NCBI GenBank assembly: GCA_900239685.1
Contig: OENT01000340.1
Coordinates: 1 to 64,000 of the forward strand
From: Rotaria macrura
Lineage: Eukaryota > Rotifera > Eurotatoria > Philodinida > Philodinidae
Length of the DNA stretch: 64,000 bases
Reading direction: 5' to 3'
In this document: in pieces, positions 48,706 through 62,415 of the stretch
Position numbering within the stretch: the first letter of the stretch is position 1
Layout: each line of letters begins with the position of its first letter
Made by a program: the position numbers and the translations under genes
Notes under the pieces: generated by a model
Seen by the model: the letters and a program-made list of their open reading frames with translations, nothing else
Database searches by the model: none
Told to the model about the DNA's origin: nothing

Positions 48706-49190
48706 CATTCATAATATAATATAAATATTTACGACTCAATTTCCGGGATGGTTCTTTATGAAATCGGCTGTTTTTTTCCTAGAGTATGTAAAAATTTAGT
48801 ATGTTATTATGTTAATACAANNNNNNNNNNNNNNNNNNNNNNNNNNNNNNNNNNNNNNNNNNNNNNNNNNNNNNNNNNNNNNNNNNNNNNNNNNNNNNNN
48901 NNNNNNNNNNNNNNNNNNNNNNNNNNNNNNNNNNNNNNNNNNNNNNNNNNNNNNNNNNNNNNNNNNNNNNNNNNNNNNNNNNNNNNNNNNNNNNNNNNNN
49001 NNNNNNNNNNNNNNNNNNNNNNNNNNNNNNNNNNNNNNNNNNNNNNNNNNNNNNNNNNNNNNNNNNNNNNNTTGTATTAACATAATAACATACTAAATTT
49101 TTACATACTCTAGGAAAAAACAGCCGATTTCATAAAGAATCATGCCGGAACTTGAGACGTAAATATTTATATTATATTATGAATGAAATT
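48706..49190. repeat. Palindrome surrounding an assembly gap
   Basis: The sequence left of the gap (ATTCATAATATAATATAAAT ... TTAATACAA) is repeated inverted to the right (TTGTATTAA ... ATTTATATTATATTATGAAT). Arms are about 115-120 bp, differing only at a few bases. The N run at 48821-49071 sits exactly at the centre. The true structure is probably a longer fold-back element whose middle could not be assembled. Confidence 0.85.
48821..49071. other. Assembly gap (251 N)
   Basis: A run of N bases; content unknown. Confidence 1.
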
Positions 49191-50044
49191 ATTACTAGGA
49201 TGAATTTATTGTTATGACAATCAAATCATAAGACATGATTGGAGACTACATTCAATCACTCTCCGTTTAGAATTCGCATATGTGCAGTGCCTATTTTTTT
49301 TTTCAAATTTAGATACTTTCTATCTAGAATCATCGGGCAATACTTGTTTGGCATACCCTTAGATATTGAAAATTTCACTGCAGACATCAATATTACAGTT
49401 AATTCAATGTAAAAGTTTTCTTCAAAAATTCAATAGTCGGAAGCAATCTAAACAGTGATCATAGATTACGATTGACGTGTTAAGGTAAAGGCAGCAAGTA
49501 TGAAAGAGGTATATTAAAAACGCCGCCAGTTACATAATCACACATGTCACACCTTAAGATCAATATTTTTAGAGCTGGTACACTCATATATTATTGTCAT
49601 TGATTATTTTGCATGGATAGTATAATATGTCATATGTTCGTATTACGTAGACTGTAAGCTTTTCTAAGTACTCCATCATTGAATTTCGGTTGGATTAGGT
49701 ATTAAGACAGTTTACTTTTGAAATTTTATTGCGTGATTCAGTTGAACTTCGTGACGTAACCATTCATTACTTACTATGTACTGAGAAATTTTGAGATTCA
49801 TCTAGTAGTTATCTCTCTTAATTGGTTTCGAAGTTTGAATCATCCTTCCGTATTCATATCGTTGTTCGAACGTCGAACTACGAGAGTAGTATCATTCGAT
49901 AGGAATGTTGAATCAATTTTTTCAAAGCTGATTTTACTGATGATGACTTAAGTCAACAACTACTGACATACCATTATACCAATCCATTTTTCCTCTGGAT
50001 ACTTCAACAAATAAACTAACATGAAATTTTTCATTACTCTATAC
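49191..50044. other. Gene-free interval
   Basis: No supported exon, RNA gene or transposon end. Confidence 0.4.
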
Positions 50045-50255
50045 AGGATGAAAGTCATTTGACAGAACTAGATTTTCGGCAAATTCTAGAAATAAAACGC
50101 TAAAAATTCTTTTATCACCACATTGTACACTTGATGTTTGTGTCAAACGTAACAAAAATCTCGTTGTTAATTGATCAAAGTAGTCATATTTTGGTAGTTC
50201 ATCAAAAATGACACGCAATAGTGCAATATAACTAAATATGAATGATTCGAAATAC
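50045..50255 (-). pseudogene. Coding-like fragment, unidentified
   Basis: An open minus-strand stretch of about 66 codons without ATG ends in a stop after FHPV. It contains LRVIFDELPKYDYFDQL and FSVLFLEFAENLVLSND, a composition more protein-like than the surrounding AT-rich frames. I do not recognise the family. A second open frame just upstream (50548-50294) is in another phase with no visible splice join. It could be the end of a decayed gene or an exon of an unseen one. Confidence 0.3.
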
Positions 50256-51082
50256 TTTCTCGTATGAACACGTCCCCGAACGTATTGTAAATATTAAGGC
50301 GAAAATCGGCTCTGATTATTATGTACGAAAAAAATTAGTCGAATGATTTTACTTTTGAGAATGTTGGCAAGAGACAGATAGAAAAAACTGTTCGAGTGCA
50401 CTCGCTGCATGCCATTGGCTTCTTTGTAAGTGTAGTCTTGAGATACCCTACAGATGTTGGTGAACGTGCCCGTCTGAGTTTGGTCGAGTGTTATGGTTAA
50501 CTGTAACAAGCTGCAGTACTCTCTCACTATTGTGATTCGCAGGTGCACTCATCGTCCCTACATCTAGCGATGAATACATATGATCTGCCGTTTTTCTTTC
50601 TCATTCATTATTTATTATTAATTGAGTATACAGATATATATATATATATATATGTTTATACAAAACAAAAAAAAAACACATCTACTATATTGACAAAAAC
50701 AAATAACGACACCAAAATAAATCGTTCTCTTGTTTCGATGACTGGAAACTACTGACTCTTTGGTTTTATATGCGAAATATAAAATAGAGAGATATAAAGC
50801 ATGCAAAAAGACAATATTGCCATGAATAGAAGAAACGTTAATATAGAATGATTTGTCGCAATGCGGCAAAAAAAAATTCACGAAACACAATAAGAGAAAT
50901 ACTAAAGATTAAGAGATTCGAATATAAGCAAGAAAAAAAAAAAGAAAAAAAATATTAAAGAACAAAAACAAAACAAAAGTAAGAAAGAAAAAAACACGAA
51001 CACTATCTGAATGTAAATATATACAATTGAAACAAAAGAGAATTTTTGATGCAATAAAAACAAAAAAAGACGAACCTTATGT

Positions 51083-54000
51083 TTACTGATGATATTGATG
51101 ATAGAGTGCGAGTGTTGCTGGTGTATCAACATAATCGGTATTTGTTGTTGCCGAATTTCCTGTTGTCCAATTATTATCATTGGCTGATCCCCATGCTGAA
51201 CCGCCATTATTTCTTGCATAAGTTCGTCCATCATTAGTTCCATTGCCAGCAGTTGAATAATCTTGTCCATCTTGATTGTTATATGTTGATGGTGATTGTT
51301 GTGAATAACGTGTTATTGGATTTGGAACGATTGCACTTGAATTTCTTGGATAAGTTTCATATGTTAAACGACTATAATCATTCGAATTCGTTATAACTGA
51401 TGTTTTATTTGGTGTTTGATTTGATAAAAATGTCACAATTATAAATTCAATATCATCTGTACATGGATTGCAAAAAGCATAGGTTGACGTTTTTAATGAT
51501 ATATATTCATTGTCAATATTTGTACGAAAACGTACAATTATATTTGTTAAATTCGTTGATGTATTCGATAGATTTTTTTGTGTAACTGTTCGTTTAAATA
51601 AATCTTGAAATTTAATTTGATCATCAATATGTATTTGATCACAGAGAATTTTATGTAATAATTCATGACTTTTATAGCCAATTATAGGTGTACAACGTTG
51701 ATCAATAAATAAGATTTCACTCGTATCACTATTACAACGACATGTGAATTCTGTTGTTAAAGAATTTAAGGATGATATTGAACCATTTGTTAAGTCGTTG
51801 ACATTAGGTGAACAGGAATTTTGTATACGAGCTATGGCTATAAATGCTATTTGACCAGTGGAATTAGATGATGCTGTTGTCGATGACGATGATGATGATG
51901 GATTATCATGATGCGATGATGGATGATGATGAATGTTTAAATTTCTTATATAACCACTTATATGTACGACTTCATAAAGATGCCCATCAATCGATGGACC
52001 CAATGATGTACGATGACGTCGACGTAATATGCATGGATTGATGAATGGATTTTGATGTGTTTGATCAAGTGTATTTGTTGAACCAACACGAAGCCGACAA
52101 ATGAACGATCGTTTTGAACTAGCTATAAGAAAAAAAAACATTAAATATAAGATTGTTAATAAGAATCTATTTTCTCTTTATTAATTTCAACTGTGAATGT
52201 AAAATGTCATTCCTATGAAACGAAAATAAATTTATTGTAGTCAAATTAGATATCAACGTTCATATTGACAATTGTCTCTACACGACTATGTATGACTCTT
52301 TACAATACTAATATAAATCGGTATGATCATATAATGTCTAGAATAACACAGGTTCATAGTAAAATTGATTAGTCTTCGTTTGATTATCAATAAAAGAAAA
52401 AAAAACAGTACAAGAATTTTCAATCGAAACACTTGCCTGATCGAGCACCCGTAGAATGTGCATCTTTTTTAATTGTTCCAGTTTTAAGATCTAAAACTCG
52501 ACCATTACCATTCGAACTGCCATCTTGTGGTTGTAGATTTAATTGTTCACGAAGTTTTTCTACATCATCAGGATGCACGAAATCTGTAGAAAATTAAAAG
52601 AAAACAAAACTATATCAATATATCAACTATATTTGCTTTTCATACCATAAAAATATCTCGAATACCAATCTTGACAGCTGTACGAGAGTACATGTTGAAT
52701 AGCATCACTTACATATATTATACGTAAATTGTCACAATTTAATGCAAATAGAAATGCATCACATGATTCAACCATAAGATATTTTAATTCTTGATCATTA
52801 AGAAACGATGGTTTATGTAGATCAACTTGTTGTTGTTGTGGTTGTTGTTGTTGTGAAATTTGTGTCGAATTCAATGATAATGAATTATTATTTGCACGTA
52901 GATTTTTCATAAATTGTGCAGCCATACGTAATATCGTTAATTTATCTGGTTTACGCGCTAAATTCGAACATGATGGTACCATATCGCATAATTCAGCAAA
53001 ATATGTTGCCATCTTAATACGACGACGACGTTCAATTTCACAATGATTTTCACGAGCTTGCTTTTCTTTATCTTCTTCAACGCCTGTACCACTATGTGAA
53101 TGATTCGTAGGCATTAAAACATTTGGCATAGGAGCACCACGTAAATAGCATTTATTTTCTTCATCATCATCATCATCATCATCAAGATCATCATCATTTG
53201 GCTAAGAAAAATTCAATTAACGAAAATGTTTATTGTCCATCGTAAATAAACAAATATACTTTTAAACAAAGAATGATGATGACTTGTTGAGCCTCATCGA
53301 TTGTACCTGAACGCATATACAGAGATGTCGATGGGGCTTTTCAGATGCATATCTCTACCAAGTTCGTGTTACATCATGCTATGGTTGAATGCACAATGAG
53401 AGGACAAAGAAGAAATGATTTTGTACGTGTATACAATTGAGACGTATTTATTCATCGAGAAAAAAACTCTACTCTACTATACGTGATAGTGTCATTAAAT
53501 TTAGTTTTCTATTATAAATGTTAAAGCTACACTGACACTCGACGTCTAAATTCATATACAAGCCGCTAGAAGGTCTCTCAATCCGAACAAGAATTGTTTT
53601 ACTTAACTTATGATTTCATTTTTAAATCTATCTAGTCAACGAAAAACATCGATTGAAGTTTGAAATTATTCAATCAAAATTAAATGTTCATGAAATCGTA
53701 TTCATTAAACTTTTGCATCATGTAAATTGTAACTGATGATACTTGATGAGAAATGTAGATTCAAACGTTTCCTATTTACTTTTTATACATATATGTAAAA
53801 CTATGTAACACATCTAGTTTGATATTCAATCGATAAAACAAACATACCTGTTTTCGCTTAGCATTTGCTTTAGCTGAAAGTGTTAATCCCGATAGTTTAT
53901 CTGAATCAGCTGTATTTCGTTTTCGATTCGTTGTCTTTCGTGATGATTCAATTGAGCTCGATGATGATGCAATCGATGGTGATGAATTATTAAAATCAGG

Positions 54001-54300
54001 ATGATGTGAATGATGATTTAGTACTGTTGTTGTTGGTGTTGTATAAAAGCCTGCCGTCGGTTGAATATGTAAAAGTTGTTGTGTAGGTAACGTATGATCA
54101 TAATAATGTTGATATTGACCTACAGTTGTTGATGATGATGCTGATACCGATGAAGCAGCAGCAGCAGCAGTGACAGCTGCAGCAGCATAGGCTACATTCG
54201 CATTTGGATTAAGATACGGATGTTGAATGATTGCACCTGATTGATTTGCTGTTTCATCAGCTGATGTTATACCTTCATTTCCATAATTTACAGAGGACAT
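51083..54300 (-). CDS. ARNT: ARNT (HIF-1beta / tango) bHLH-PAS transcription factor (four exons)
   Basis: Exons (minus): 54300-53848, 53201-52646, 52583-52437, 52122-51083; 731 aa. Exon 1 is low-complexity (A, S, H rich). Exon 2 has an aspartate run encoded by a (GAT)n tract, the basic region [15 protein letters not shown], and the HLH segment [20 protein letters not shown], which matches ARNT rather than BMAL. PAS-A starts with [16 protein letters not shown] and continues into exon 3 ([25 protein letters not shown]); [11 protein letters not shown] opens exon 4. PAS-B lies near residues 510-620 ([17 protein letters not shown]). The C-terminal tail is N/S/T/G-rich. It dimerises with class I bHLH-PAS partners (HIF-alpha, AhR, SIM-type) in the nucleus. 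Intron 3 (52436-52123) begins with GC instead of GT. Confidence 0.93.
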
Positions 54301-54596
54301 GATTACAAAATTCAAACAAATAAAAAAGCCAAGAGACAAAACTGCGTTTAATGTCGATATAGGAAAAATTTTTAAAAAACAAACACGGCTAATATCAAAC
54401 TTATCTAAAATAAACAATCAAATTCATGAACACGTATACTTCTGATCGAGCATGTAAAACAAAACAAAATAAATGTTGTTCCTAATTTTGTTTTATTTCT
54501 TTCTTTTTGTAATATTACTATCATACTTCTTTTTCTTCTTTGGCATTGTAATATTCTTTTTTTTTGTAATCTATCACGGTTCTTGGAAAAAAATTC

Positions 54597-54640
54597 ACAC
54601 ATACACTCACACACACACACACACACACACATGCACACAG
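54597..54640. repeat. (CA)n microsatellite
   Basis: About a dozen CA units within a looser CA-rich run, between ARNT and the hnRNP gene. Confidence 0.85.
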
Positions 54641-54901
54641 GCAGTATAAAACTTCATAATTAGACGGTGTGACAACATCGTACAAGATATAAAAGAAAAA
54701 GCAACAAATTAACGGTTTCCTATATACACCGGGTGGTTGTTTTCTTTTTTTTTTTGTTTATATGAAGAAAAATAACAACAATAATATGGATTTATTGAAT
54801 ATCTGTTCGTGTGTGTATGAATTTATCCTGCGTATTTGTCAGATTAAATAATAACAGATATAAAAAAAAATGACATGAATTCTATGATGTTAAAAAATTG
54901 T

Positions 54902-56753
54902 CTAGCTTATAGGATATGCATGATAGCTAGAATTGGAAACAATAGATGTTTTGGGTTTTCCGCAATGATTATCATGATCATAATTATTTGCATCATTCTG
55001 TGAACTATTTCCTTGTTGTACGGCACCATTGTCAACTATTGAACTATTAACATTTACACCTCCTGATGCATAATATGAATTATAATCATAAGCACCACCG
55101 TACACTATACAAAGGAGAAAATATAAAATGATTTATAGAGCAAAACAAAATATATATATAACTCACTGTTCGCATCTGCATAGACATTTGGTGTTGGATG
55201 AGCAGCAGCAGCGGCGGCAACATTAGCAGCAGCAGCAGTAGCACCACCACCGCCAGCACCACCACTACCATAACTGTAATGAGAATAGTATTCATTAGCA
55301 TTGACTACGTTTGATGGTCCGTAGGAATATTGTGAATTTGATTGATGTTGTGAGTATTGAGGATAAGATAATGTGGCTGAATTAGGAGCACATGGTGCAT
55401 CCGAACCACCGTATGAATAAGTACCCGGATTAGCTTGTTGGTTATAGGTATAACCATTCCAATTTGCGTAACTAGAAATAGAACTTTTTAAAATAATTTA
55501 ATACACAGCCTAATCCATTCGAAAAGATTCTTTCTGAAGATTAATTTCAATTATCATGATCTAACTTTAAACCGTTACTATGTTAACAGTATTGTAACTG
55601 ATACATCATGATAAAACTTATACTAAGGATTTAAAACTATTCAAAATGTATACCATAGAATTTCAATGGTCTACATAAATACTAAAAGAATAAAACGTCG
55701 TTTAATGCATGTATATATATATATATAATACACGAATAAGACACGGCAACGACGAACGTAAGTCTTATTTAATGTAGTAGCTTATATGGATGATATCATC
55801 AATGATTTCTTACGGATCAACAGTCGAATAAGCATTGACACCATACGATGGAACAGCAGTTCCATAATTAGCATAGACATTTTGTTGTACATATGGATCA
55901 TAGACATGTTGTTGGTGCTGTTGTTGATGATTATTTAAAGTCTTCGGTTTAGCCCGTTTGACATCAACAGTTATTTCTCCAATAGTATGTCTTTGTAAGC
56001 GAAGTACTTCTTGTGCAGCTTGTTCATTTTGAAATGAAATAAAACAAAATGGTCGTCGTTCATTTTTTTCTTTATCATATGGTAAGTCAATGTCTATCAA
56101 TGATACAATAGTTAGAAAAATAAACATAGGATAGGTTTTTTTTTTTCAATCTTCAATAGACTTCATCTCGTTGCATACCGTCGATAATGCCAAATTGTGA
56201 AAAATATTCTTTTAATTGAACATCAGAAAAATTCGGATCAAGACCACCAATAAATACTTTACGATTATTATTCGATATTGAATTTGACGATGATAATGAC
56301 ATTGACATATTATTATGATTATGATTATTATTGTTATTATTATTATAATTATTTGTAACGGCTAAACGACGATGAGCAGGTTTCGGATCAACTTTTCTAC
56401 CTTTGACAAAATGTTCATTTTGTGAGAGAATTTTATCGACTATATCTTTTCTATCAAATATAAGAAAAGCAAAACCACGACTACGTCCTGTTGTTGGATC
56501 ATGTTTAATTGAACAATCAAGAATATTACCAAAATTAGAAAAATATTCACGTAAATGTTCTTGTGTCGTATCCCACGATAAACCACCTGAAATAGAAAAC
56601 ATGATTCATTTTCTTCTCAATCAATTTCTAGAATAATATATATATATGTATATTACCAACAAATAATTTTCTATCATCTTCGGGTTTTTGACCATTAGCA
56701 TCAGACATGGATGATGTTAGATAATCACCATTATTAGAATTAATTGTTGTCAT
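54902..56753 (-). CDS. hnRNP D/A-B/squid-like RNA-binding protein, two RRMs (five exons)
   Basis: Exons (minus): 56753-56657, 56586-56179, 56093-55814, 55471-55167, 55104-54902; 430 aa. RRM1 (about residues 28-105) has RNP2 KLFVGG and RNP1 RSRGFAFLIF; GLSWDTTQEHLREYFSNFG is typical of the hnRNP D/AB group. After an N/H-rich linker, RRM2 (about 140-215) has RNP2 KVFIGG and RNP1 RRPFCFISF. The C-terminal half is Y, G, Q, A and S rich with SYG/YSYG repeats, a prion-like domain common in these proteins. Expected role: binding pre-mRNA or AU-rich mRNA, affecting splicing, localisation or stability. Intron 1 starts inside the first RNP2 (FVG|G), which helps fix the join. Its stop is about 600 bp from the ARNT start on the same strand. 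Confidence 0.92.
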
Positions 56754-58844
56754 TGGAAACTAAGATATAAGAAAAATAATTGCAAATACGGATGAGATTT
56801 AATTTTTTGGTTTGAATTTTTTGTATTTATGAAAACATCTAAGTTGAGGTACGTAAGATACTTACATAGTATACGAAATGAATTTATTTGTTAATGTAAA
56901 AGAGAAGTTGAAGCAAGAACTGACAATCGAACTAGCACAAATACTTATGTCTGAAATAAGAAAATAACAACACACAAAAACAAACAACTGATAGAAATCT
57001 ATGAAATAAACAATGAATTTTAAACAATCATGAAAGAACTGTTTCTTAAGTTCTATGTATTCATTAGATTGTCTATGAAGATTTCAATTGATTAATTCTT
57101 GAGATTTTCATAGATGATTGATATAACTTATTGTATAGACATTGAAAAACATGTCAACACAAATGAGCCAACAAATTTTTTTTTCATGGTCATATGTTGT
57201 CACTGTGTGACTTTGCCATGATAGAATTCTTCAAATTGACTCGATTGTGGTGTTTTTTGTGTAATTAGCGATTCAACTGTTTCTTGTGTTTACAAATTCA
57301 GGGAGGAAAAAAATTAATTTTTCCCTAAAATGATTACAACAAAAGAATTGCATTACTTCTGATACCTAATTTAAATAGGTCGAAAATCGCATCAGGAAGT
57401 AGATGTCAGCAGTGTTCAATTGTGTACGAGTACATGTATTTTCACAAAAGGAAGGAAAAACAATTCATTGCCATGGCTAGAACATAGCATGGAGACACTC
57501 TATTCCCGTCGGGAAATTTCTCGTACTTTTACCCCACGGATTTCAGTCGATTTCAGGTCAGAATACTACTTTTCATGTTCCAATGATTTCCTGTGTATCT
57601 TTCTACAGGATATTTTGATTTTGACGTCTCTTTCCTTCGCTATCCCGGTGACCGAACAGATCGACCTGAATAGGAAAGAAACGTCAAACGGTGACATAGT
57701 GTCACACATGAAACAAATATTTTCTCACTTAAAAGTAATGCGGAAACTACATTCATACTTCTAGTACTATATGCAGTGGTACGTATTATTCAAATCAAAT
57801 AATGTCACACGTTGAGCAGTTCAGTAAAGCGACCATGTGCATCTCGAAATCAGAGTACGAGGATTTAAGTTAATATTTATTTTACACAACAGTACTCACT
57901 GTCATTCTACATCTTGAAACTTGTAATGTCCATCGGTATCATGTGCATCAGTTCCGGGTATGATATTTTTGGAATATCGAAATTAAATAATCGGCACTAC
58001 TTGAATATAATTGTTTCTGATTAAGACTGAAAAATTTCGCTGATTGTAGACTTGCTGTAAAATACTTATTTATCTTCGTACTCTTGCTTTTGTTATTTAG
58101 ATGAGATTAGACGATTTTTACATATTGAATTCAACTCTTTTCAATGAACTAAAAGGAAAACTAGACGAAAACTTTCTTTCGAATTCTAAATTGTCGAGTA
58201 TGATCAAGAATCTATACTTTGTGTAACATTCTAAATACTATCCTAAAATGCATTGAAATCTTCGCGTTTGGAAATAATTATTCACCCAATCTTATAATTC
58301 AGTTAAATTTGAATAGCAGAAAGTGTGAGTGTCTGGAATAAGTATTAATATATAGCTATCCTTACTGTTTAAACTATACTGATTAAATTGTTATTTATTC
58401 GAAAAAGACAAATGTTTCATGTATGTTTGACATAGTGTTACGATGTAAACATACATAGAAGCAAAGTTAGTATCCGCTCACATCGTACGCCATAGTATAA
58501 CACTTTATTGAGTCGTGTCAACTGACGAACATGGATTTGATGTTTATGCATACACTTCAATGTCGTTTTTCATCAATGAACATTAGCATTGAACAAAAAA
58601 GAAATAGTATGACTGTTGGTTTGGATTTATATTCTTATGTTCGATATTGATAACACAGTGAAAAAGGTTTACGCTTGAAAAATAAAAATAGAAAATAGGT
58701 CACAAATGAACTAAGTAGATATATGTATTCTTATGTAGCTCTACATTGGCCGCAGAATTAACAAATAAAACATTGATAAAGAAATGAATACTCAACTTGA
58801 CATGAAAAAAAAGCAGCTAAGTCTACACATTTGAAATAATTGTA
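56754..58844. other. Intergenic interval
   Basis: No exon was supported. 57400-57660 is less AT-rich, with CCGG/CCCG-like pieces faintly like the segment at 13440-13720, possibly another old repeat. Confidence 0.4.
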
Positions 58845-60313
58845 TTAAAATTCTGATCCAATATTCGTTTGATTTGGTAGCATATAATAAACAGGTAGAC
58901 TCATTACGGTACATGTAGGAGTTGATGCGGATAGAACAACATCGTAGGCATTTTGTGATTGTTTAGGTGTTGACGGAATAACACTAAAATCAAAATTTTG
59001 AAAAAAAAAACTAGTTTAATGTCTAATCTAATTTAAAAAAAAACAATCGTGAACATGCAGATAGTTTTTCTTCTCGTCTACAGAAGAACTAACAAAAACG
59101 AAAACGTACATTTAAAAGTCAGTTATACATTCACCCTGATTCATATGACTGGAAAAACAGATTAGATTTGCTTTTTTTGTTTTGTTTTTTATACACTTAC
59201 TTAACACGACTAATATGATGATTCATAACTTCTTTGACGTTATCATTTGAATAGAGTGACATAGGTGAATTGAATTGACGATGAACAAGATTCGTTGGAC
59301 TATAAGGTTGTGTTTGAATATTAGAATTGACGTTCACTTTTTTCTGATACGAAGGTATATATCTTTCAGATTCATTAGATGATGGCTCTTTCCATGTTGA
59401 TTTTTCATCAGAATTTTGATGATTTGTTGTTGTTGACATTGTTCGACTACGAGAATTATATGTTGGACCAGGATAAACGAATCGAACAGGAGAATATGAA
59501 GCATCCTCTTGTTGATGACCACGTTCTGTATGAAATGAAGGTGGTTGCATGTAACCACGTGTTTTTGTTGATACCGATGGTACTGGACCAGGCATCATTG
59601 GACTACCCGTTTGGCTAAATGAAATAAAAGCAAAAAGTCAAGCATATATAATTTTAATTAAATAATTACCTAAGCACCGGCTTAGGGTCTGGTATTCTTT
59701 CCATAGGTCGATTTCGAAAATAAGCCTAATGAAAAAAAAAGTTTAATTGTTAATGGAAATATAATAAAATCTTCATACCATAGGACTAAGTTGATTTGCT
59801 GATGAAGACCAAGGTGATTTTGGATTTCCACCATATGACCATGGTACAGCTGATGATGAGCGTTGATTTTGTGGTGATGATGCATTAGGATCTAGATTAG
59901 ATCCTCTATAAAAAATAGAATACAATCAAAGGAAAATAAACATAAATCAATGTTTTCATTCGTTGAACCTTTGTATAAGAAATGATATTTGACCACCAGC
60001 TTGCTGTATTAATCCAAGTAGATCGCTATGTAGCATATAGCTAATGGGTTTTTGATTTATTTCAAGAATAATATCTCCTCGATGAAGATTACCATCAGCT
60101 GGACTACCAGCATTAATCTATAATAGTGTGCAAATGGCAATTTATTTATGTTTTTGATGAATGAAAACATCTTCCGTTTTCTTTTTCGTTTTTCGTTACT
60201 TTGTTAATAGTAAATGGTATGCGAAAATCTGCTCCACCTTGCAATCGAAAACCCCATGGAGTATGCAAACTATCTCGTTGAAGAGTAACCTTGATCGGTT
60301 GTGTTGTTGCCAT
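58845..60313 (-). CDS. PDLIM/ZASP-type PDZ protein, LIM domains absent (six exons)
   Basis: Exons (minus): 60313-60200, 60117-59969, 59905-59779, 59725-59670, 59614-59201, 58983-58845; 332 aa. The N-terminal PDZ domain (about residues 6-87) has PWGFRLQGG, the carboxylate-binding loop motif of the ALP/Enigma/ZASP (PDLIM, LDB3) family, followed by GDIILEINQKPIS. The rest is P/S/Q-rich and disordered, with SPWSSSANQLSPMAYFRNRP after the PDZ. The frame ends with a stop after NIGSEF, and no LIM domain is encoded before or after it in the window. In this family the PDZ binds alpha-actinin and links to Z-discs or actin. It may be a PDZ-only gene or the short isoform of a longer one. The exon 2 donor is GTTCAA, an unusual donor. 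Confidence 0.85.
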
Positions 60314-62400
60314 CAGTTCTTAGTCGTCTAGATTAATGTCTAACATCCTTCTTTTTTCCTTTGTCTATTTATTCTAGTATAGAGAATCATTCTTTTTCTG
60401 TGGTATCTCTATCTATATTTGAACTTTTCTTTCGTTGTATTTTTCTATCTAAACAACAACTTATCACTTCCAATCGAATATGTTCTGATCATTCCTTCGG
60501 AATATCTATTCTCTATCTATGGAAAAATACTGTTATATTATGATGATAGGAATGATAAAATTCATTCTTGTCTTCCCTATTCTATCACAAGACAATACTC
60601 CTTCACCAATAACCCTGTGCATTTTACTATATCCCGCATAGATCTTCTCGTAACAAAAATCATGTCATATATGTAGGATTAATAACAATAACAACAAGAA
60701 TAACGATGTCAACATCCTTTTTTTTTTCTTCTTCAAGCATTGTTAGTCTCAGTGTTGTACCAATCTTTCTTATATATCACCAATAAGGAGCATCCAGTTG
60801 TATAATTAGAAGTCAAACTGAATCACATTTATTTTATTTTAAGATTTTTGTTGATAGTCGTGTATGTATTATGAACAAGATGTATTCGAATTTTTGAAAA
60901 TTCATTTTTCTCGACAATTGATTATATTCATTAATTAGTTTAGTCACTATTGTATACGTATAAGTCGAATTAAGATGAGATACATTACATTTTGTAAATA
61001 ATCGAATTCAATAAATTCTATGTGCACGTATTGATTAATCATAGAAAAAGAAAACTGTTGATATATTCGATTATTTCATTATCATGTATGTGATTTTATA
61101 ATAAATCTTATTAGTCAGATCTATAAAATTTCTACATATACTAGTGATTAGATACTAGTTGAATAAAGATACGTTTTTGTTTTAAATTATCGATGGATTT
61201 TATGAAGATTCATAGAGTGTTGTCGTCAATTTTAATTTTTAAGATTAGTTTTCTAGAAAGATTCTGATAGCTATTGATCAATCTTCAAATGTTGAATTAA
61301 AATAAAATAAGAAATATTGAGCTCTATTCAAAAGTCAACTATTGAAGCTGCCGTAATCTATTCGACGTTGACATCATATATATGATGCTTATGTTAATTG
61401 AAATATCATTACCAAAGACGGAGAATGGCTCGTGTAACATCAATATAGTTTGTTGTGATTTTTTTCTCGTTTTCTTACGCATACTTGATATAGACATCGT
61501 GTGTGGGTGTCCATAAATAAGAAGATTATTCCAACACATATGTACATAGACACTCACGGCAATAGCGTATGAATGGATCATCATTGTTTTTCAATCATCA
61601 ATGTCAAGAATGAAATTCCAGTTAAAGATTACTGATGAATCTTCAGATAAATGAATGTATCTATCTATTCAATTGTTCAACTGCGACAATAACAACAAGC
61701 TGAAAAGTGATAACAGTCTTTTAATGATGGTTTCACTTAAATTTCAGAAATCTCAAAAAATTCTACACTTTTTTATGTATTTTTCAAAATTTTCGAATAG
61801 ATATTTTGGGAGATTAAGGTTTGAATGAGAAAATAGGTAAACACTGAAAAAACTAAACTTCCAGAAACATCTATGCTATCGTTGTTTCTTTATTCGAAGT
61901 AGTCTGAACGGTTCATTTATTCAAACTAACATGTACGCCATTTTATTCAGAATAAAATTCTGTATCTGATGTTATAAAAATTACAACACCATAGACCAAG
62001 TCTGGCATTGAAATATAGAACACGACAATATTGTATCCATCGAGTTGATCCTAGTGTTTTGAATATTACGTCAACAAGAAAAACTTGCTTGAAAAATGAA
62101 TTCTATATCGAATGACTTGAGCAGTTAATTTGGAAACAGCTTTAAGTGCCTCGGAAAAGAAAAAGAAAATAAAAATGGAACATTCATCATATTTTATGAG
62201 TGTACGTGATAGAAGATTATAACAAGACTTTCACCTACACCCTAACGTTGCTAAGACAAAATTAGAACCCTAATAACTTCTCAAATCACAAGTTCTCAGT
62301 GAATTTAAATTTCATGAGCGTAGATGAAATCGATGAGACTATTTCTAAGAAAATTCCCTCTCATTGTCAATCGACACATTTTTATTTTGATCGTCGACAA
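60314..62400. other. Upstream flank of the PDZ gene, gene-free
   Basis: AT-rich; no supported exon or element. Confidence 0.4.
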
Positions 62401-62415
62401 TATGTGCATGATAGA

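Noticed and set aside
51083..54300. Identification as BMAL/cycle rather than ARNT
   Set aside because: [14 protein letters not shown] and the SFLxDQELKxL segment fit ARNT/tango; BMAL reads differently at these positions.
54405..54638. Minus-strand frame with an MCMCVCVCVCE start
   Set aside because: It is a translation of the (CA)n microsatellite.
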